Shown here one piece after another: positions 35,373 to 44,117 of a stretch of DNA of 64,000 nt. This stretch comes from Bacteroidia bacterium (GTDB lineage: Bacteria; Bacteroidota; Bacteroidia; Flavobacteriales; Flavobacteriaceae), in contig JAUIKY010000003.1 of assembly GCA_030430535.1 (NCBI GenBank), positions 62,001-126,000 of the forward strand. The letters are read 5' to 3'. Position numbers and translations under genes: made by a program. How positions within the stretch are numbered: position 1 is the first letter of the stretch; every line of letters begins with the position of its first letter. The notes under the pieces are model-generated. The model did not search any database, was not told the DNA's origin, and saw only the letters and a program-made list of their open reading frames with translations.

Positions 35373-35753
35373 ATGGCACACGAACATAAATTAGAAATAT
35401 TTAGAGGTTTAGTAAAGTTTAAATCCAATACCCAAAAAATTTGGGGTGTACTTATATTTTTATCTATTGTGACGGCGATAGAGGTTGTATTGGGTATTTA
35501 CAAACCAGAATGGTCTATGGCCCAAGTTTTGGGAATGAAATTACTGAACTGGATTTTCATTATTTTAACCATAGTTAAGGCGTACTACATTACTTGGGAT
35601 TTCATGCACATGCGCGATGAAACCAAAGGATTGAGACGCGCGGTAGTTTGGACTACCATTTTCTTGATACTTTACTTAATATTCATCTTATTGCAAGAAG
35701 GTGGATACGTATTTAAAGTATATGACGAAGGCTTTATAAAAAGAGATTTTTAA
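35373..35753 (+). CDS. Cytochrome c oxidase subunit IV family protein
   Basis: A 126-aa protein with three membrane helices (VLIFLSIVTAIEVVLGIY; LLNWIFIILTIVKAYYITWDFMHM; TIFLILYLIFILLQEG). The AEVVLGI- and KAYYIxxxFMH-like motifs fit the prokaryotic subunit IV family. It is the last gene of the ctaB-cox operon, followed by a strong terminator. Role: small accessory subunit of the terminal oxidase. Confidence 0.88.
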   Translation: MAHEHKLEIFRGLVKFKSNTQKIWGVLIFLSIVTAIEVVLGIYKPEWSMAQVLGMKLLNWIFIILTIVKAYYITWDFMHMRDETKGLRRAVVWTTIFLILYLIFILLQEGGYVFKVYDEGFIKRDF

Positions 35754-35804
35754 GCAGGTTTCGGCTTAAGAGTCTATTGGAATTTAAGTGTTAAATAAAG
35801 TAAT

Positions 35805-35828
35805 AAAGGCGGTTTTTCAACCGCCTTT
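35805..35828 (+). terminator. Terminator of the ctaB-cox operon
   Basis: A perfect 10-bp stem AAAGGCGGTT (35805-35814) / AACCGCCTTT (35819-35828) with a TTTC loop and a T tract directly after it. Confidence 0.93.
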
Positions 35829-35831
35829 TTC

Positions 35832-35839
35832 TATTTTTG
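35832..35839 (+). promoter_or_regulatory. Probable -7 element of the Sco/DUF420 cluster
   Basis: TATTTTTG (TAnnTTTG) lies just behind the cox terminator, 36 nt before the ATG at 35875. Its -33 region would fall inside the terminator stem. Confidence 0.45.
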
Positions 35840-35874
35840 CAGCGCATTTTTAGCTGCGAAAACCTCAGTGTTTT

Positions 35875-36594
35875 ATGGATTACAAAAAAGTGAGTCGGTA
35901 CGTTGTTTTAGGGATTTTATTTTTTCTTCCCGTAACGTTTTTATTGATGCTTTATCCGGCAACACATAACTACACGCCACTCGATATTGTTAATGATTCC
36001 GTAGCCGATTTAGAGGGGTTTACTTCAACTTCCGAAGAAGATATTGTTTTAAAAGACCATATTACCGTTTTGGGATTTGTCGGCAACAATCCTATGGAAA
36101 ATGCCACCAGTGCATCAAACCTCAAAGAATTGGTGTACGATAAGTTTAAAGGCTTTAAACGCTTTCAAATGGTGCTTGTGGCGCCCGTTGGAACAGAAGA
36201 AGCCGTAAGCCAGCTAAAAACGGAAATCAGCTCATACGAAGATTTAAGGTTTTGGCATTTTGTGTTCGGCGAACCTTCCGAAATTGAACAACTATTCGCC
36301 AGTTTAAAAAGTGAAGAACCCCTTCAGGAGGATTTATCGACCAATCATGTGTTTATCATCGATAAAGATTTAAGCCAACGAGGTAGAATAGATGACCGGG
36401 CAGACAATGAATTGAAAAAAGACAAACCCGTTTATGGTTTAAATAGCTACGATTGCATTGAAGTAGCCGAAATAAAGAATAAAATGAGCGAAGACATGCG
36501 TATTTTGTTTACCGAATATAGGCAAAAACGAAAGGGAGAATTCAACTCCGATACGCGTCGCGCTAACGATTTAAACAGCAACGATGAAAAATAA
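35875..36594 (+). CDS. Membrane-anchored protein, thioredoxin-like fold suspected
   Basis: A 239-aa protein with an N-terminal membrane anchor (VVLGILFFLPVTFLLMLYP) and a soluble domain whose strand pattern (ITVLGFVGNNPMENATSASN, FQMVLVAPVG, LRFWHFVFGEPSEIEQLF, NHVFIIDKDLSQRGRID) parallels Sco/thioredoxin proteins. The position of the redox motif, however, holds GNNPMENA, with no cysteines. It overlaps the following true Sco gene by 11 nt, so both are translated together. It may be a non-redox Sco partner in Cu-A site assembly. Family not recognised beyond this. Confidence 0.75.
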   Translation: MDYKKVSRYVVLGILFFLPVTFLLMLYPATHNYTPLDIVNDSVADLEGFTSTSEEDIVLKDHITVLGFVGNNPMENATSASNLKELVYDKFKGFKRFQMVLVAPVGTEEAVSQLKTEISSYEDLRFWHFVFGEPSEIEQLFASLKSEEPLQEDLSTNHVFIIDKDLSQRGRIDDRADNELKKDKPVYGLNSYDCIEVAEIKNKMSEDMRILFTEYRQKRKGEFNSDTRRANDLNSNDEK

Positions 36595-37327
36595 TAATTA
36601 TTCGTACATAAGCATCGCTTTTATCATTTTGGTTTTTGGGATTATTTTTGTTCCTAGAATTGTTGATAGAATTTCAGAAGGCGATATCAACCGAAAAGAA
36701 AGTCGCAGTGACTATGCCAATGAAAACAAATCGACCGATTCCGGGTTGGCATTTATCGAAATTAACGGCGAAGCCAAAAAAGTACCAGCCTTTTCATTTA
36801 CTGACCAAAACGGAAACAACATCACCAATAAAGATTATGAAGGCAAAGTGTATGTGATTGAGTTTTTCTTTACCACATGCCCAACCATTTGCCCCAGAAT
36901 GAACCGTAACTTGGTTCAAATTCAAAATACGTTCAATGGTTTTGAAAATTTTGGAGTGGCATCATTCACCATCAATCCCAAATATGATACCCCCGAAGTT
37001 TTGAAAAATTACGCCGAGCAATACGGCATTACCAACCCAAACTGGCATTTAATGACGGGCGATCAAGATGCGATTTATAAATTGGCTAACGAAGGCTTTA
37101 ATCTTTATACAGCCGAAGAAGAAAGTGCTGCAGGTGGATTTGAACATTCGGGTAATTTTGCCTTGATTGATAAAAACGGTTTCATCCGTTCAAGAAAAGA
37201 TGATTTTGGAAACCCCATTATCTATTACAGAGGAATTGTTTCCGAAGAAGAAAAAGTAGACGACGACGGTGCACCAGAAGAAATCAGTGCCCTTAAAGAA
37301 GACATAAAAAAGTTGCTTAATGAATAA
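36584..37327 (+). CDS. SCO family copper chaperone (PrrC-like)
   Basis: A 247-aa Sco1/SenC protein with an N-terminal membrane anchor (residues about 7-27) and a thioredoxin fold. The copper site is C99-P-T-I-C103 in EFFFTTCPTICPRMNRNL, with the conserved distal histidine in GGFEHSGNFALIDKNG. Sco proteins deliver copper or reduce cysteines of the Cu-A centre of cytochrome oxidase subunit II. The cox genes directly upstream and DUF420 downstream support that job. A hydrophilic tail of about 30 residues follows the domain. Confidence 0.94.
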   Translation: MKNNNYSYISIAFIILVFGIIFVPRIVDRISEGDINRKESRSDYANENKSTDSGLAFIEINGEAKKVPAFSFTDQNGNNITNKDYEGKVYVIEFFFTTCPTICPRMNRNLVQIQNTFNGFENFGVASFTINPKYDTPEVLKNYAEQYGITNPNWHLMTGDQDAIYKLANEGFNLYTAEEESAAGGFEHSGNFALIDKNGFIRSRKDDFGNPIIYYRGIVSEEEKVDDDGAPEEISALKEDIKKLLNE

Positions 37328-37338
37328 TTGCCCACAAG

Positions 37339-37362
37339 TGGTCGCTGAGCGTAGTCGAAGCG
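37339..37362 (+). repeat. Short palindromic repeat, copy 10
   Basis: Core CTGAGCGTAGTCGAAG at 37345-37360 in the 77-bp gap between the Sco and DUF420 genes. It begins 11 nt after the Sco stop codon. Confidence 0.8.
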
Positions 37363-37404
37363 AAGCTATTCTTTGACTGGGTAATAATTATATAATTTCT
37401 AGAA

Positions 37405-37938
37405 ATGAGTAAAGAAGTTCCTGTTTTAAACGAAAAAAAGTACAACAAGTTAATCGTAGTATTATCGGTTTTAATCCCTGTAGTGGTCGCTGTGCTATTT
37501 GGTGTTAAAATTCCAAACGTAGAGCCTTTAAGTTTTTTACCGCCCATTTATGCCACCATTAACGGTTTTACGGCCGTGCTGTTGGTTATTGCATTTATAG
37601 CGATTAAAAACAAAAAAATAAAGCTGCACGAAAATGTAATGAAAACGGCCATAGGCTGTTCGGTAGCGTTTTTGGTGATGTACGTAGCCTATCACATGAC
37701 CAGCGATTCCACCAAGTTTGGAGGCGAAGGGGCCATAAAATACATTTATTATTTTGTGTTGATTACGCATATTTTATTGTCGATTATCATCATCCCGTTC
37801 GTGTTGATTACTTACGTTCGCGCCATTACGAATAATATTGAAAAGCATAAAAAAATAGCCAAGATTACGTTTCCGTTGTGGTTGTATGTGGCGATTTCGG
37901 GCGTAATTGTTTATATTATGATTTCACCGTATTATTAA
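37405..37938 (+). CDS. DUF420 domain-containing membrane protein
   Basis: A 177-aa protein with five membrane helices and conserved histidines (ENVMKTAIGCSVAFLVMYVAYHM in two parts; YFVLITHILLSIIIIPFVLITYVRAI; HKKIAKITFPLWLYVAISG). DUF420 proteins (CtaM-like in Bacillus) are linked to assembly of cytochrome oxidase, and the Sco and cox genes next to it agree. Start ATG 37405. The long intergenic repeat copy B follows the stop after 18 nt. Confidence 0.9.
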   Translation: MSKEVPVLNEKKYNKLIVVLSVLIPVVVAVLFGVKIPNVEPLSFLPPIYATINGFTAVLLVIAFIAIKNKKIKLHENVMKTAIGCSVAFLVMYVAYHMTSDSTKFGGEGAIKYIYYFVLITHILLSIIIIPFVLITYVRAITNNIEKHKKIAKITFPLWLYVAISGVIVYIMISPYY

Positions 37939-37956
37939 TGTGATGAATAATCTATG

Positions 37957-38085
37957 AGAAATTTTCGTCAGTTTGAGTGAATTTCACGATTGAAATGAGT
38001 GAAATTTGTATCGAAAACAAGAAAATACATAATAAAAATGCACTTCTCGATACAAAATTCTTGTAGAATTTTACTCGAAGTGACG
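37957..38085 (+). repeat. Long intergenic repeat, copy B (empty site)
   Basis: 129 bp, similar along its length to 28331-28472 but without the 24-nt short-repeat insert. The right half is an imperfect hairpin: CACTTCTCGATACAAAATTC pairs with GAATTTTACTCGAAGTG. It follows the DUF420 stop in the same orientation as copy A follows its gene, so it may act in 3'-end formation or mRNA stability. Confidence 0.85.
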
Positions 38086-38150
38086 CATCAACTTAAACAT
38101 TATTCAGTTGAACATATCCCTGTTAAACACAGGGTCTCATTAAACTCAAA

Positions 38151-38369
38151 ATGAAAAACAAATTCTTCTTTTTTCTCTTTTCATTGCTCTTGTTCCTAGA
38201 GACAAACGCACAGTGCGCCATGTGCCGTGCCGTATTGGAGAGCGAAGAAAGCCAAACCGCAGCCGAAGGCATTAACGATGGCATCGTGTACCTTATGGCT
38301 ATCCCTTATATTTTGGTGGCCGGCATAGCTTATGCTATTTATCGTAAATTCAATACGTTAAAAAAATAA
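38151..38369 (+). CDS. Small exported/membrane protein with CAMC motif
   Basis: A 72-aa protein: signal peptide or first helix (FFFFLFSLLLFLETNAQ), then C22-A-M-C25 at the predicted mature N-terminus, a short acidic segment, and a second membrane helix (IVYLMAIPYILVAGIAYAIY) with a basic end. The CxxC directly after the cleavage site could bind copper or haem, or be redox active, fitting its place after the oxidase-assembly genes. I know of no named family. Start ATG 38151. Confidence 0.75.
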   Translation: MKNKFFFFLFSLLLFLETNAQCAMCRAVLESEESQTAAEGINDGIVYLMAIPYILVAGIAYAIYRKFNTLKK

Positions 38370-38459
38370 TAAAAAGTTTTATTTGCTTAATTTGTAACAT
38401 TTCTTTGTGTGGGTAGTCTAACGTTTTAGGCTATCAAAATCCTAAAATCCATCAAAGTT

Positions 38460-39161
38460 ATGTTGAAAATTCACCAGCTTCACAAGTCCTATCCCATAGG
38501 AGATTCCAGTTTACATGTTTTAAAAGGCATAGACCTTAATATTGAAGAAGGCGAAATGGTGGCCATTATGGGCTCTTCGGGCTCAGGAAAATCTACCTTG
38601 CTGAATATTATCGGGATGTTGGACGAAGCCGATTCGGGTGAGTATATTTTAGATGGACTGCCCATTAAAGACCTAACCGAAAAAAAGGCAGCCGTTTACC
38701 GCAATAAATTTTTAGGGTTTATTTTTCAGTCTTTCAATTTGATAAATTATAAAAACGCTTTGGAAAACGTGGCGCTTCCGCTGTATTACCAAGGCATGAA
38801 CAGAAAGGAACGTCAAGAAAAAGCGATGTTCCATTTGGAAAAAGTAGGACTGGCCAATTGGGCCGAACATTTGCCAAAAGAGCTTTCCGGAGGGCAAAAA
38901 CAACGTGTGGCCATTGCCCGTGCTTTGGCGGCCAATCCCAAATTATTGCTTGCCGATGAGCCTACCGGTGCTCTCGACACCAAAACCTCGCATGAAATTA
39001 TGGAGTTTATCCAGCAATTGAACGATGAAGGAAAAACCATTTTAATGGTTACCCACGAAGAAGACATTGCCAATATGTGCAAACGTATTGTAAGGCTTCG
39101 CGACGGAGTAATCATGGAAGACAAAAAAATAAATCAGGTAAGAGCTGGTCAATATGTTTGA
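38460..39161 (+). CDS. ABC transporter ATP-binding protein (MacB/LolD type)
   Basis: A 233-aa ATPase. Walker A GSSGSGKST (38-46), Q-loop FQSFNLI, signature LSGGQKQRVAIARAL, Walker B LLLADEPTGALD and the switch His in TILMVTHEE are intact. This is the MacB/LolD branch, which powers mechanotransmission ABC pumps. It overlaps the first permease by 8 nt and heads an operon with two permeases, an adaptor and a TolC protein. Substrate unknown (macrolide, peptide or lipoprotein export are options). Confidence 0.93.
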   Translation: MLKIHQLHKSYPIGDSSLHVLKGIDLNIEEGEMVAIMGSSGSGKSTLLNIIGMLDEADSGEYILDGLPIKDLTEKKAAVYRNKFLGFIFQSFNLINYKNALENVALPLYYQGMNRKERQEKAMFHLEKVGLANWAEHLPKELSGGQKQRVAIARALAANPKLLLADEPTGALDTKTSHEIMEFIQQLNDEGKTILMVTHEEDIANMCKRIVRLRDGVIMEDKKINQVRAGQYV

Positions 39162-40383
39162 TTTAGATCTTTGGAGGGAAATATTTCAAAGTATCAATAA
39201 AAACCGAACTCGGAGTTTGCTTTCGGGCTTTACGGTAGCCTTTGCCATTTTGCTTTTCGCTATTCTTTTTGGTATTGCCAACGGTTTGCAAAATACTTTT
39301 GCAGAAGCCTTCGGGACAGATGCCAATAATTCCATCGTTATTTTTCCAGGACGCACCACCAAGGCGCACGATGGGCTTCAGGCGGGGCGGCAAATCCAAT
39401 TTAAAAATGAAGACCACGATTTTGTTTTGGATGAGTTTGGTGAAAAAGTACAGTATATAACCAGTAAAGTCAACCGAAATGTAACTGCCACTTTTAAAGG
39501 CGAGAAGAACGGTTACGAAATGCGGGCCGTGCATCCCGAATACATGTTTATTGAAAACAATGTAGTGAGCGAAGGCCGCTACCTCAATCAAAACGATTTA
39601 AACAATAAAACCAAAGTGGCCGTAATCGGCAATGTGGTTAACGACGAACTGTTTTTAAAGGAAACCGCCATTGGAAAGTACATCAGCTTAAACGGCATTT
39701 CTTTTAAAGTAGTGGGCGTTTTTACAGATGATGAAGGCGACAACGAAGAACGGGTTATTTATGTACCACTAACCACCGCCCAGTTTCTATACGGTAATAA
39801 CGATTTTATCGATTTTATGCACTTAACGTACAATCCAGAAATGAATAGCGACCAAGCTTTAGCCTTCGGAAATGATATCACCAAAAAATTAAAAGAACGT
39901 TTTTCTGTGGCGAGAAGCGACCAACGGGCCATTAGGGTGCACAATATGGCACAGGGCACCAAACAGGTTGATATGATGACCTTTGGGCTTACTGTAATCA
40001 TTTTGGTGATTGGTTTCGGAACTTTAATCGCTGGTGTAGTGGGCATCAGTAACATCATGATTTTTATTGTAAAGGAGCGTACCAAAGAAATCGGCATTCG
40101 TAAAGCTTTAGGGGCGTCACCGCGTTCCATTGTGTCCATTATATTATTGGAATCCATAATCATTACAGCAATCGCGGGCTACGTTGGTTTGCTAATCGGT
40201 GTTGGCGTTTTGGAATGGGTAGCCCCGTATCTGGAACAATATTTTATAAAAGACCCCAGTGTGAGCAATAGGCTGGTGGTGGGAGCAACCATCGTGCTTA
40301 TTATAGCGGGTGCCATTGCGGGTTATATTCCTGCTAAACATGCTTCAAAAATTAAACCCATTGTAGCCTTAAGAAACGATTAG
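39154..40383 (+). CDS. ABC transporter permease, MacB-like (first)
   Basis: A 409-aa FtsX/MacB permease: N-terminal membrane helix (LLSGFTVAFAILLFAILFGIANGL), a large periplasmic MacB_PCD domain (about 45-240), and three C-terminal helices (LTVIILVIGFGTLIAGVVGISNIMIFIV, IVSIILLESIIITAIAGYVGLL, LVVGATIVLIIAGAIAGYIPA in parts). The coupling motif VKERTKEIGIRKALGASPRSI is present. It overlaps the ATPase gene and precedes a second, different permease, so the pump is likely a heterodimer. Confidence 0.92.
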   Translation: MFDLDLWREIFQSINKNRTRSLLSGFTVAFAILLFAILFGIANGLQNTFAEAFGTDANNSIVIFPGRTTKAHDGLQAGRQIQFKNEDHDFVLDEFGEKVQYITSKVNRNVTATFKGEKNGYEMRAVHPEYMFIENNVVSEGRYLNQNDLNNKTKVAVIGNVVNDELFLKETAIGKYISLNGISFKVVGVFTDDEGDNEERVIYVPLTTAQFLYGNNDFIDFMHLTYNPEMNSDQALAFGNDITKKLKERFSVARSDQRAIRVHNMAQGTKQVDMMTFGLTVIILVIGFGTLIAGVVGISNIMIFIVKERTKEIGIRKALGASPRSIVSIILLESIIITAIAGYVGLLIGVGVLEWVAPYLEQYFIKDPSVSNRLVVGATIVLIIAGAIAGYIPAKHASKIKPIVALRND

Positions 40384-40385
40384 CG

Positions 40386-41630
40386 ATGTTTAGATTTTTA
40401 TTCGATAGAGATACATGGCAGGAAGTTTTCGATAGCTTCAACAAAAACAAACTGCGGTCGGTTTTGACCATGGTGGGCGTTTGGTGGGGTATATTATTGC
40501 TTATTGGTTTATTGGGGTCGGCGCGGGGCTTGGAAAACGCATTCAACCGTTTGTTTGGCGATTTTGCTACCAACAGCGTTTTCGTTATGGGGAGCTCAAC
40601 GGGAAAGCCATTTAAGGGCTTTCAGGAGGGTAGAAGGGTGCAATTAACATTAACCGATATTGAAAAAGTAGAGGCCAACGTGGAAGGGATAGAATTTGTG
40701 GTGCCGAGAAATATGAACCAAGGTTTGGTGGTTCGGAATTTCCTCTCGGGAACTTTCAACGTAATGGGCGATTATCCGGTGCTCGACAAGGTTCAAAAAA
40801 AGAAATTGGTACATGGACGGTTTATCAACCAAAGTGATATTGACGACCATAAAAAGGTGGCGGTCATTTCCGAAAGCATCTACAAACAGCTTTTTGAAAA
40901 AGACGAAAACCCTATTGGACAATACATTCAAATAAATAACATCAATTATATGGTGGTGGGCATGTACGATCAGGGCAATGTTAATTTTGGCCCCAGTGAA
41001 GACATCCACATTCCGTTTACCACCTTTCAGCAGGTGTATAACCAAGGTGAAAAAATCGGGTTTTTAATGATTACTGGAAAACCAGAGTACGATATCCAAC
41101 AAATAGAAAATGATGCCATTTTGATGCTGAAAACCTTAAACCATGTGCACCCCGAAGATAAACGGGCGTTCAGAAGTTTTAATATGGGGAAGGAATTTGC
41201 AAAAGTAACGGGTTTTTTAACGGGTATGCAGTTTTTAACTTGGTTTGTGGGTTTGGCTACTTTGGTGGCTGGGGTTTTTGCCATCGGGAATATTTTATTG
41301 ATTACGGTAAAAGAGCGCACAAAAGAAATTGGAGTCCGTCGCGCCTTGGGCGCCACACCCTTTGAAATAAAACGACAAATAGTGGTCGAAGCCGTGTTTT
41401 TAACATTGGTAGCCGGGGTTATTGGAATTATTACCGGAGGCTGGATACTCATTGCATTAGACTACTTTTTTGGTCAAGGCGACGAGGCGGCCATCGTGAA
41501 CGCATCGGTATCGATTTCGGTGGTATTTGTTGCACTGGTTATATTGGTCATCTTAGGAACATTAATCGGGCTTATCCCGGCATTTAAGGCCACCAGTGTA
41601 AAACCTATTGAAGCATTAAGAGAAGAATAA
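40386..41630 (+). CDS. ABC transporter permease, MacB-like (second)
   Basis: A 414-aa permease with the same architecture as the first: one N-terminal helix (LTMVGVWWGILLLIGLLGSARGL), a periplasmic domain, and three C-terminal helices with VKERTKEIGVRRALGATPFEI. It starts 2 nt after the first permease. The two share motifs but are clearly diverged, which fits an asymmetric pump. Confidence 0.92.
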   Translation: MFRFLFDRDTWQEVFDSFNKNKLRSVLTMVGVWWGILLLIGLLGSARGLENAFNRLFGDFATNSVFVMGSSTGKPFKGFQEGRRVQLTLTDIEKVEANVEGIEFVVPRNMNQGLVVRNFLSGTFNVMGDYPVLDKVQKKKLVHGRFINQSDIDDHKKVAVISESIYKQLFEKDENPIGQYIQINNINYMVVGMYDQGNVNFGPSEDIHIPFTTFQQVYNQGEKIGFLMITGKPEYDIQQIENDAILMLKTLNHVHPEDKRAFRSFNMGKEFAKVTGFLTGMQFLTWFVGLATLVAGVFAIGNILLITVKERTKEIGVRRALGATPFEIKRQIVVEAVFLTLVAGVIGIITGGWILIALDYFFGQGDEAAIVNASVSISVVFVALVILVILGTLIGLIPAFKATSVKPIEALREE

Positions 41631-41642
41631 ACAATCAAAAAA

Positions 41643-42779
41643 ATGAATAAAACAGTAAGAATCATTTTAGTTTTAGTGGGCATTATAGCCTTGGCATTTG
41701 TGCTAAAATATTTTAAGGACGCCAATTCTAAAGACATTGTTGATTATAAGGTTGAAGAGCCCTTTTACACGTCGATAAACACTAAAGCTGTGGCCACGGG
41801 GAAATTAAACCCCGAGGAAGAAGTGGAGCTAAAACCGCAAATTTCTGGTATTGTCGATAAAATTGTGGTAGAGGAAGGCGATGTGGTAAAAAAAGGCGAT
41901 TTAATCGCCACGATTAGGGTGGTGCCCAACGAGCAAAGTTTGGTGAGTGCCAAAAGCCGGATTGCATCTTCAAAATTGTCGTTCGATAATGCCAAGACTT
42001 TGTATAATCGTAACAAAGCCCTTTTTGAAAAAGGCGTGATTTCTCAGCAGGATTTTGAAAACAGCGAGCTATCCTACAACCAAGCCAAGGAAACTTTAGC
42101 CCAAGCTCAGAACGATTATCAAATTATAAAACAGGGGTCCATTTCGGGAGGTAGTTCGGCAAACACCAATATTGTGGCGCAAATTCAAGGGACTATTTTG
42201 GAGATTCCGGTTCGTGAGGGCGATCAGGTGATTCAAAGTAATAATTTCAATGCTGGCACCACCATTGCAACCATTGCCGATATGAGCAAAATGATTTTTG
42301 AAGGCAAAGTAGATGAAGCCGAGGTAGGCAAACTAAAAGAAGGCAAAGAAATCAAAGTGGTTTTGGGCGCGATAAAAGACAAAGATTTTCCAGCTACATT
42401 AACGTTCGTAGCTCCCAAGGGGATTGAAGAAAATGGGGCTGTACAGTTTACCATAAAAGCCGACGTGAAAATCGATACGGTTACCAATATCAGGGCGGGA
42501 TATAGTGCCAATGCCGAAATCGACCTTGAAGCCAAAGATAGCGTACTGGCTATTCGCGAAGCCTTGCTGCAATACAACCGTATTACCGAAAAACCCTTTG
42601 TGGAAGTGCTCGATGGCGATAATAAATTCAAAAAGGAAGATGTGGAATTGGGCATTTCAGACGGCATCAATGTAGAAATTAAGGAAGGTGTGAAGGAAGG
42701 CGATAAAATAAAAGTTTGGAATAAAGCATCCGATGATAATAACGACGATGAAGACAAAAAAGAATCCGAAGATGATTAA
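41643..42779 (+). CDS. Periplasmic adaptor (membrane fusion protein) of the efflux system
   Basis: A 378-aa HlyD/MacA-type adaptor with an N-terminal membrane anchor (IILVLVGIIALAFVLKYF), a lipoyl/barrel-sandwich domain (EEVELKPQISGIVDKIVVEEGD), an alpha-hairpin of about 70 aa (LVSAKSRIASSKLSFDNA ... YNQAKETLAQAQNDYQ) and beta-barrel and proximal domains. The acidic C-terminus (DDNNDDEDKKESEDD) is low complexity. It links the permeases to the TolC protein encoded next, whose start overlaps its stop by 8 nt. Confidence 0.93.
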   Translation: MNKTVRIILVLVGIIALAFVLKYFKDANSKDIVDYKVEEPFYTSINTKAVATGKLNPEEEVELKPQISGIVDKIVVEEGDVVKKGDLIATIRVVPNEQSLVSAKSRIASSKLSFDNAKTLYNRNKALFEKGVISQQDFENSELSYNQAKETLAQAQNDYQIIKQGSISGGSSANTNIVAQIQGTILEIPVREGDQVIQSNNFNAGTTIATIADMSKMIFEGKVDEAEVGKLKEGKEIKVVLGAIKDKDFPATLTFVAPKGIEENGAVQFTIKADVKIDTVTNIRAGYSANAEIDLEAKDSVLAIREALLQYNRITEKPFVEVLDGDNKFKKEDVELGISDGINVEIKEGVKEGDKIKVWNKASDDNNDDEDKKESEDD

Positions 42780-44115
42780 AAACAAATACCACAAAATAAG
42801 CCTCTGTTTTACGCTGTTTTTTGTTTCACTGGTTTCATTTTCGCAACAAAAAAAGTGGACGCTGCAAGAGTGTGTAAACCATGCCTTGGAGCATAACATC
42901 ACTATTCAACAAAGTGAAAATACCTTGCTGAGCAACGACCAAGATATTCTGGCGGCAAGAGGTCAGTTTTTACCGTCGGTAAGTGGTAGCATGGGCCAGC
43001 GCATGAGTATTGGTTCGGGTTTCGACCCTGTTACCAACCAGCGTATCAACAACCAAACCACGCATTCGTTCAATTATAATTTAAGTGTTAGCCAGAATGT
43101 GTTCAACGGATTTAGAACGTTGAACCAATACAAGCAGTCGCAACTCACTAAAGAAACCAATGCATTGGAACTTAGCCGAATTAAGGACGATGTGTCCCTT
43201 AATGTGGTAAATGCCTATTTGAATGTAGCGTTCAACAAAGAAAATTTGCAGACAGCCAAGGCGCAGTATGAATTCAGCAGCAAACAATTGCAACAAGTAA
43301 AGGATTTGGTTGATGCCGGAGTGCAGCCTCAAGCCAATATTTACGATGCTGAAGCCACTTTAAGTCGCGACGCGCAGCAAGTGACGCTGGCCGAAAATAG
43401 TTATACCCTGGCGTTGTTGACGCTGTCGCAATTATTGCAAGTGCCGTTTGAAGGGTTTGCCGTTGAAATTATTACTGTAGATAGTCCTTCGGAAAACCTA
43501 TTGTACAAAGAAGTGACTCCCGTTTTAAATCACGCTTTAGAAAACCGTAGCGAAATTAAAGTAGCCGAAAAAGGGGTTGAAAGTGCCGAATTGAGCACTG
43601 AAATTTCAAAATCGGGGTATTATCCGTCGGTAAGTTTTGGTTATGGTTTTGGTTCGGTTTGGAGTGAATCCAAAAACGACTTAATAAAACAAGCTTTTTT
43701 CAGGGAGCTCGATTTATTCAAAGGGCATAACTTCAACTTAAATGTAAATATTCCCATCTTCTCGAGGTATCAAAATAAAACAGCCGTGGCCAAGTCAAAA
43801 ATTCAGGAAGAAAACAGTAAACTGAGCTTGCAGCGCGCCAAACTCGATTTAGAAGCCAATATCCAACAGGCCTTTACCGATGCCCAAGCGGCTTTTAAGG
43901 CTTTCGATGCCGCGAAAAAATCGTTGGAATCGCAAAAACTGGCATTCAATAATTCCAAAGAACGCTACGATATTGGGGTGATGACGGCGTATGAGCTGGA
44001 GCAGGCCAGGGTTCAGTTGATAAATGCCGAGTCGTCTTTAATAAATGCTAAGTACGATTTTGTTTTTAAAACAAAAGTTTTAGACTTTTACGCCGGAAAA
44101 TCTTTATTCGATTAA
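42772..44115 (+). CDS. TolC-family outer-membrane efflux channel
   Basis: About 447 aa. I chose ATG 42772 (MIKNKYHKISLCFTLFFVSLVSFSQ), which gives a clean signal peptide and an 8-nt overlap with the adaptor gene; longer starts at 42748 and 42733 would add a charged extension. Two OEP repeats are visible, with long coiled helices (SQNVFNGFRTLNQYKQSQLT; SKIQEENSKLSLQRAKLDLEAN) and the closing ALSLINAKYDFVFKTKVLDFY-like segment. It forms the exit duct of the tripartite pump. Confidence 0.93.
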   Translation: MIKNKYHKISLCFTLFFVSLVSFSQQKKWTLQECVNHALEHNITIQQSENTLLSNDQDILAARGQFLPSVSGSMGQRMSIGSGFDPVTNQRINNQTTHSFNYNLSVSQNVFNGFRTLNQYKQSQLTKETNALELSRIKDDVSLNVVNAYLNVAFNKENLQTAKAQYEFSSKQLQQVKDLVDAGVQPQANIYDAEATLSRDAQQVTLAENSYTLALLTLSQLLQVPFEGFAVEIITVDSPSENLLYKEVTPVLNHALENRSEIKVAEKGVESAELSTEISKSGYYPSVSFGYGFGSVWSESKNDLIKQAFFRELDLFKGHNFNLNVNIPIFSRYQNKTAVAKSKIQEENSKLSLQRAKLDLEANIQQAFTDAQAAFKAFDAAKKSLESQKLAFNNSKERYDIGVMTAYELEQARVQLINAESSLINAKYDFVFKTKVLDFYAGKSLFD

Positions 44116-44117
44116 AA

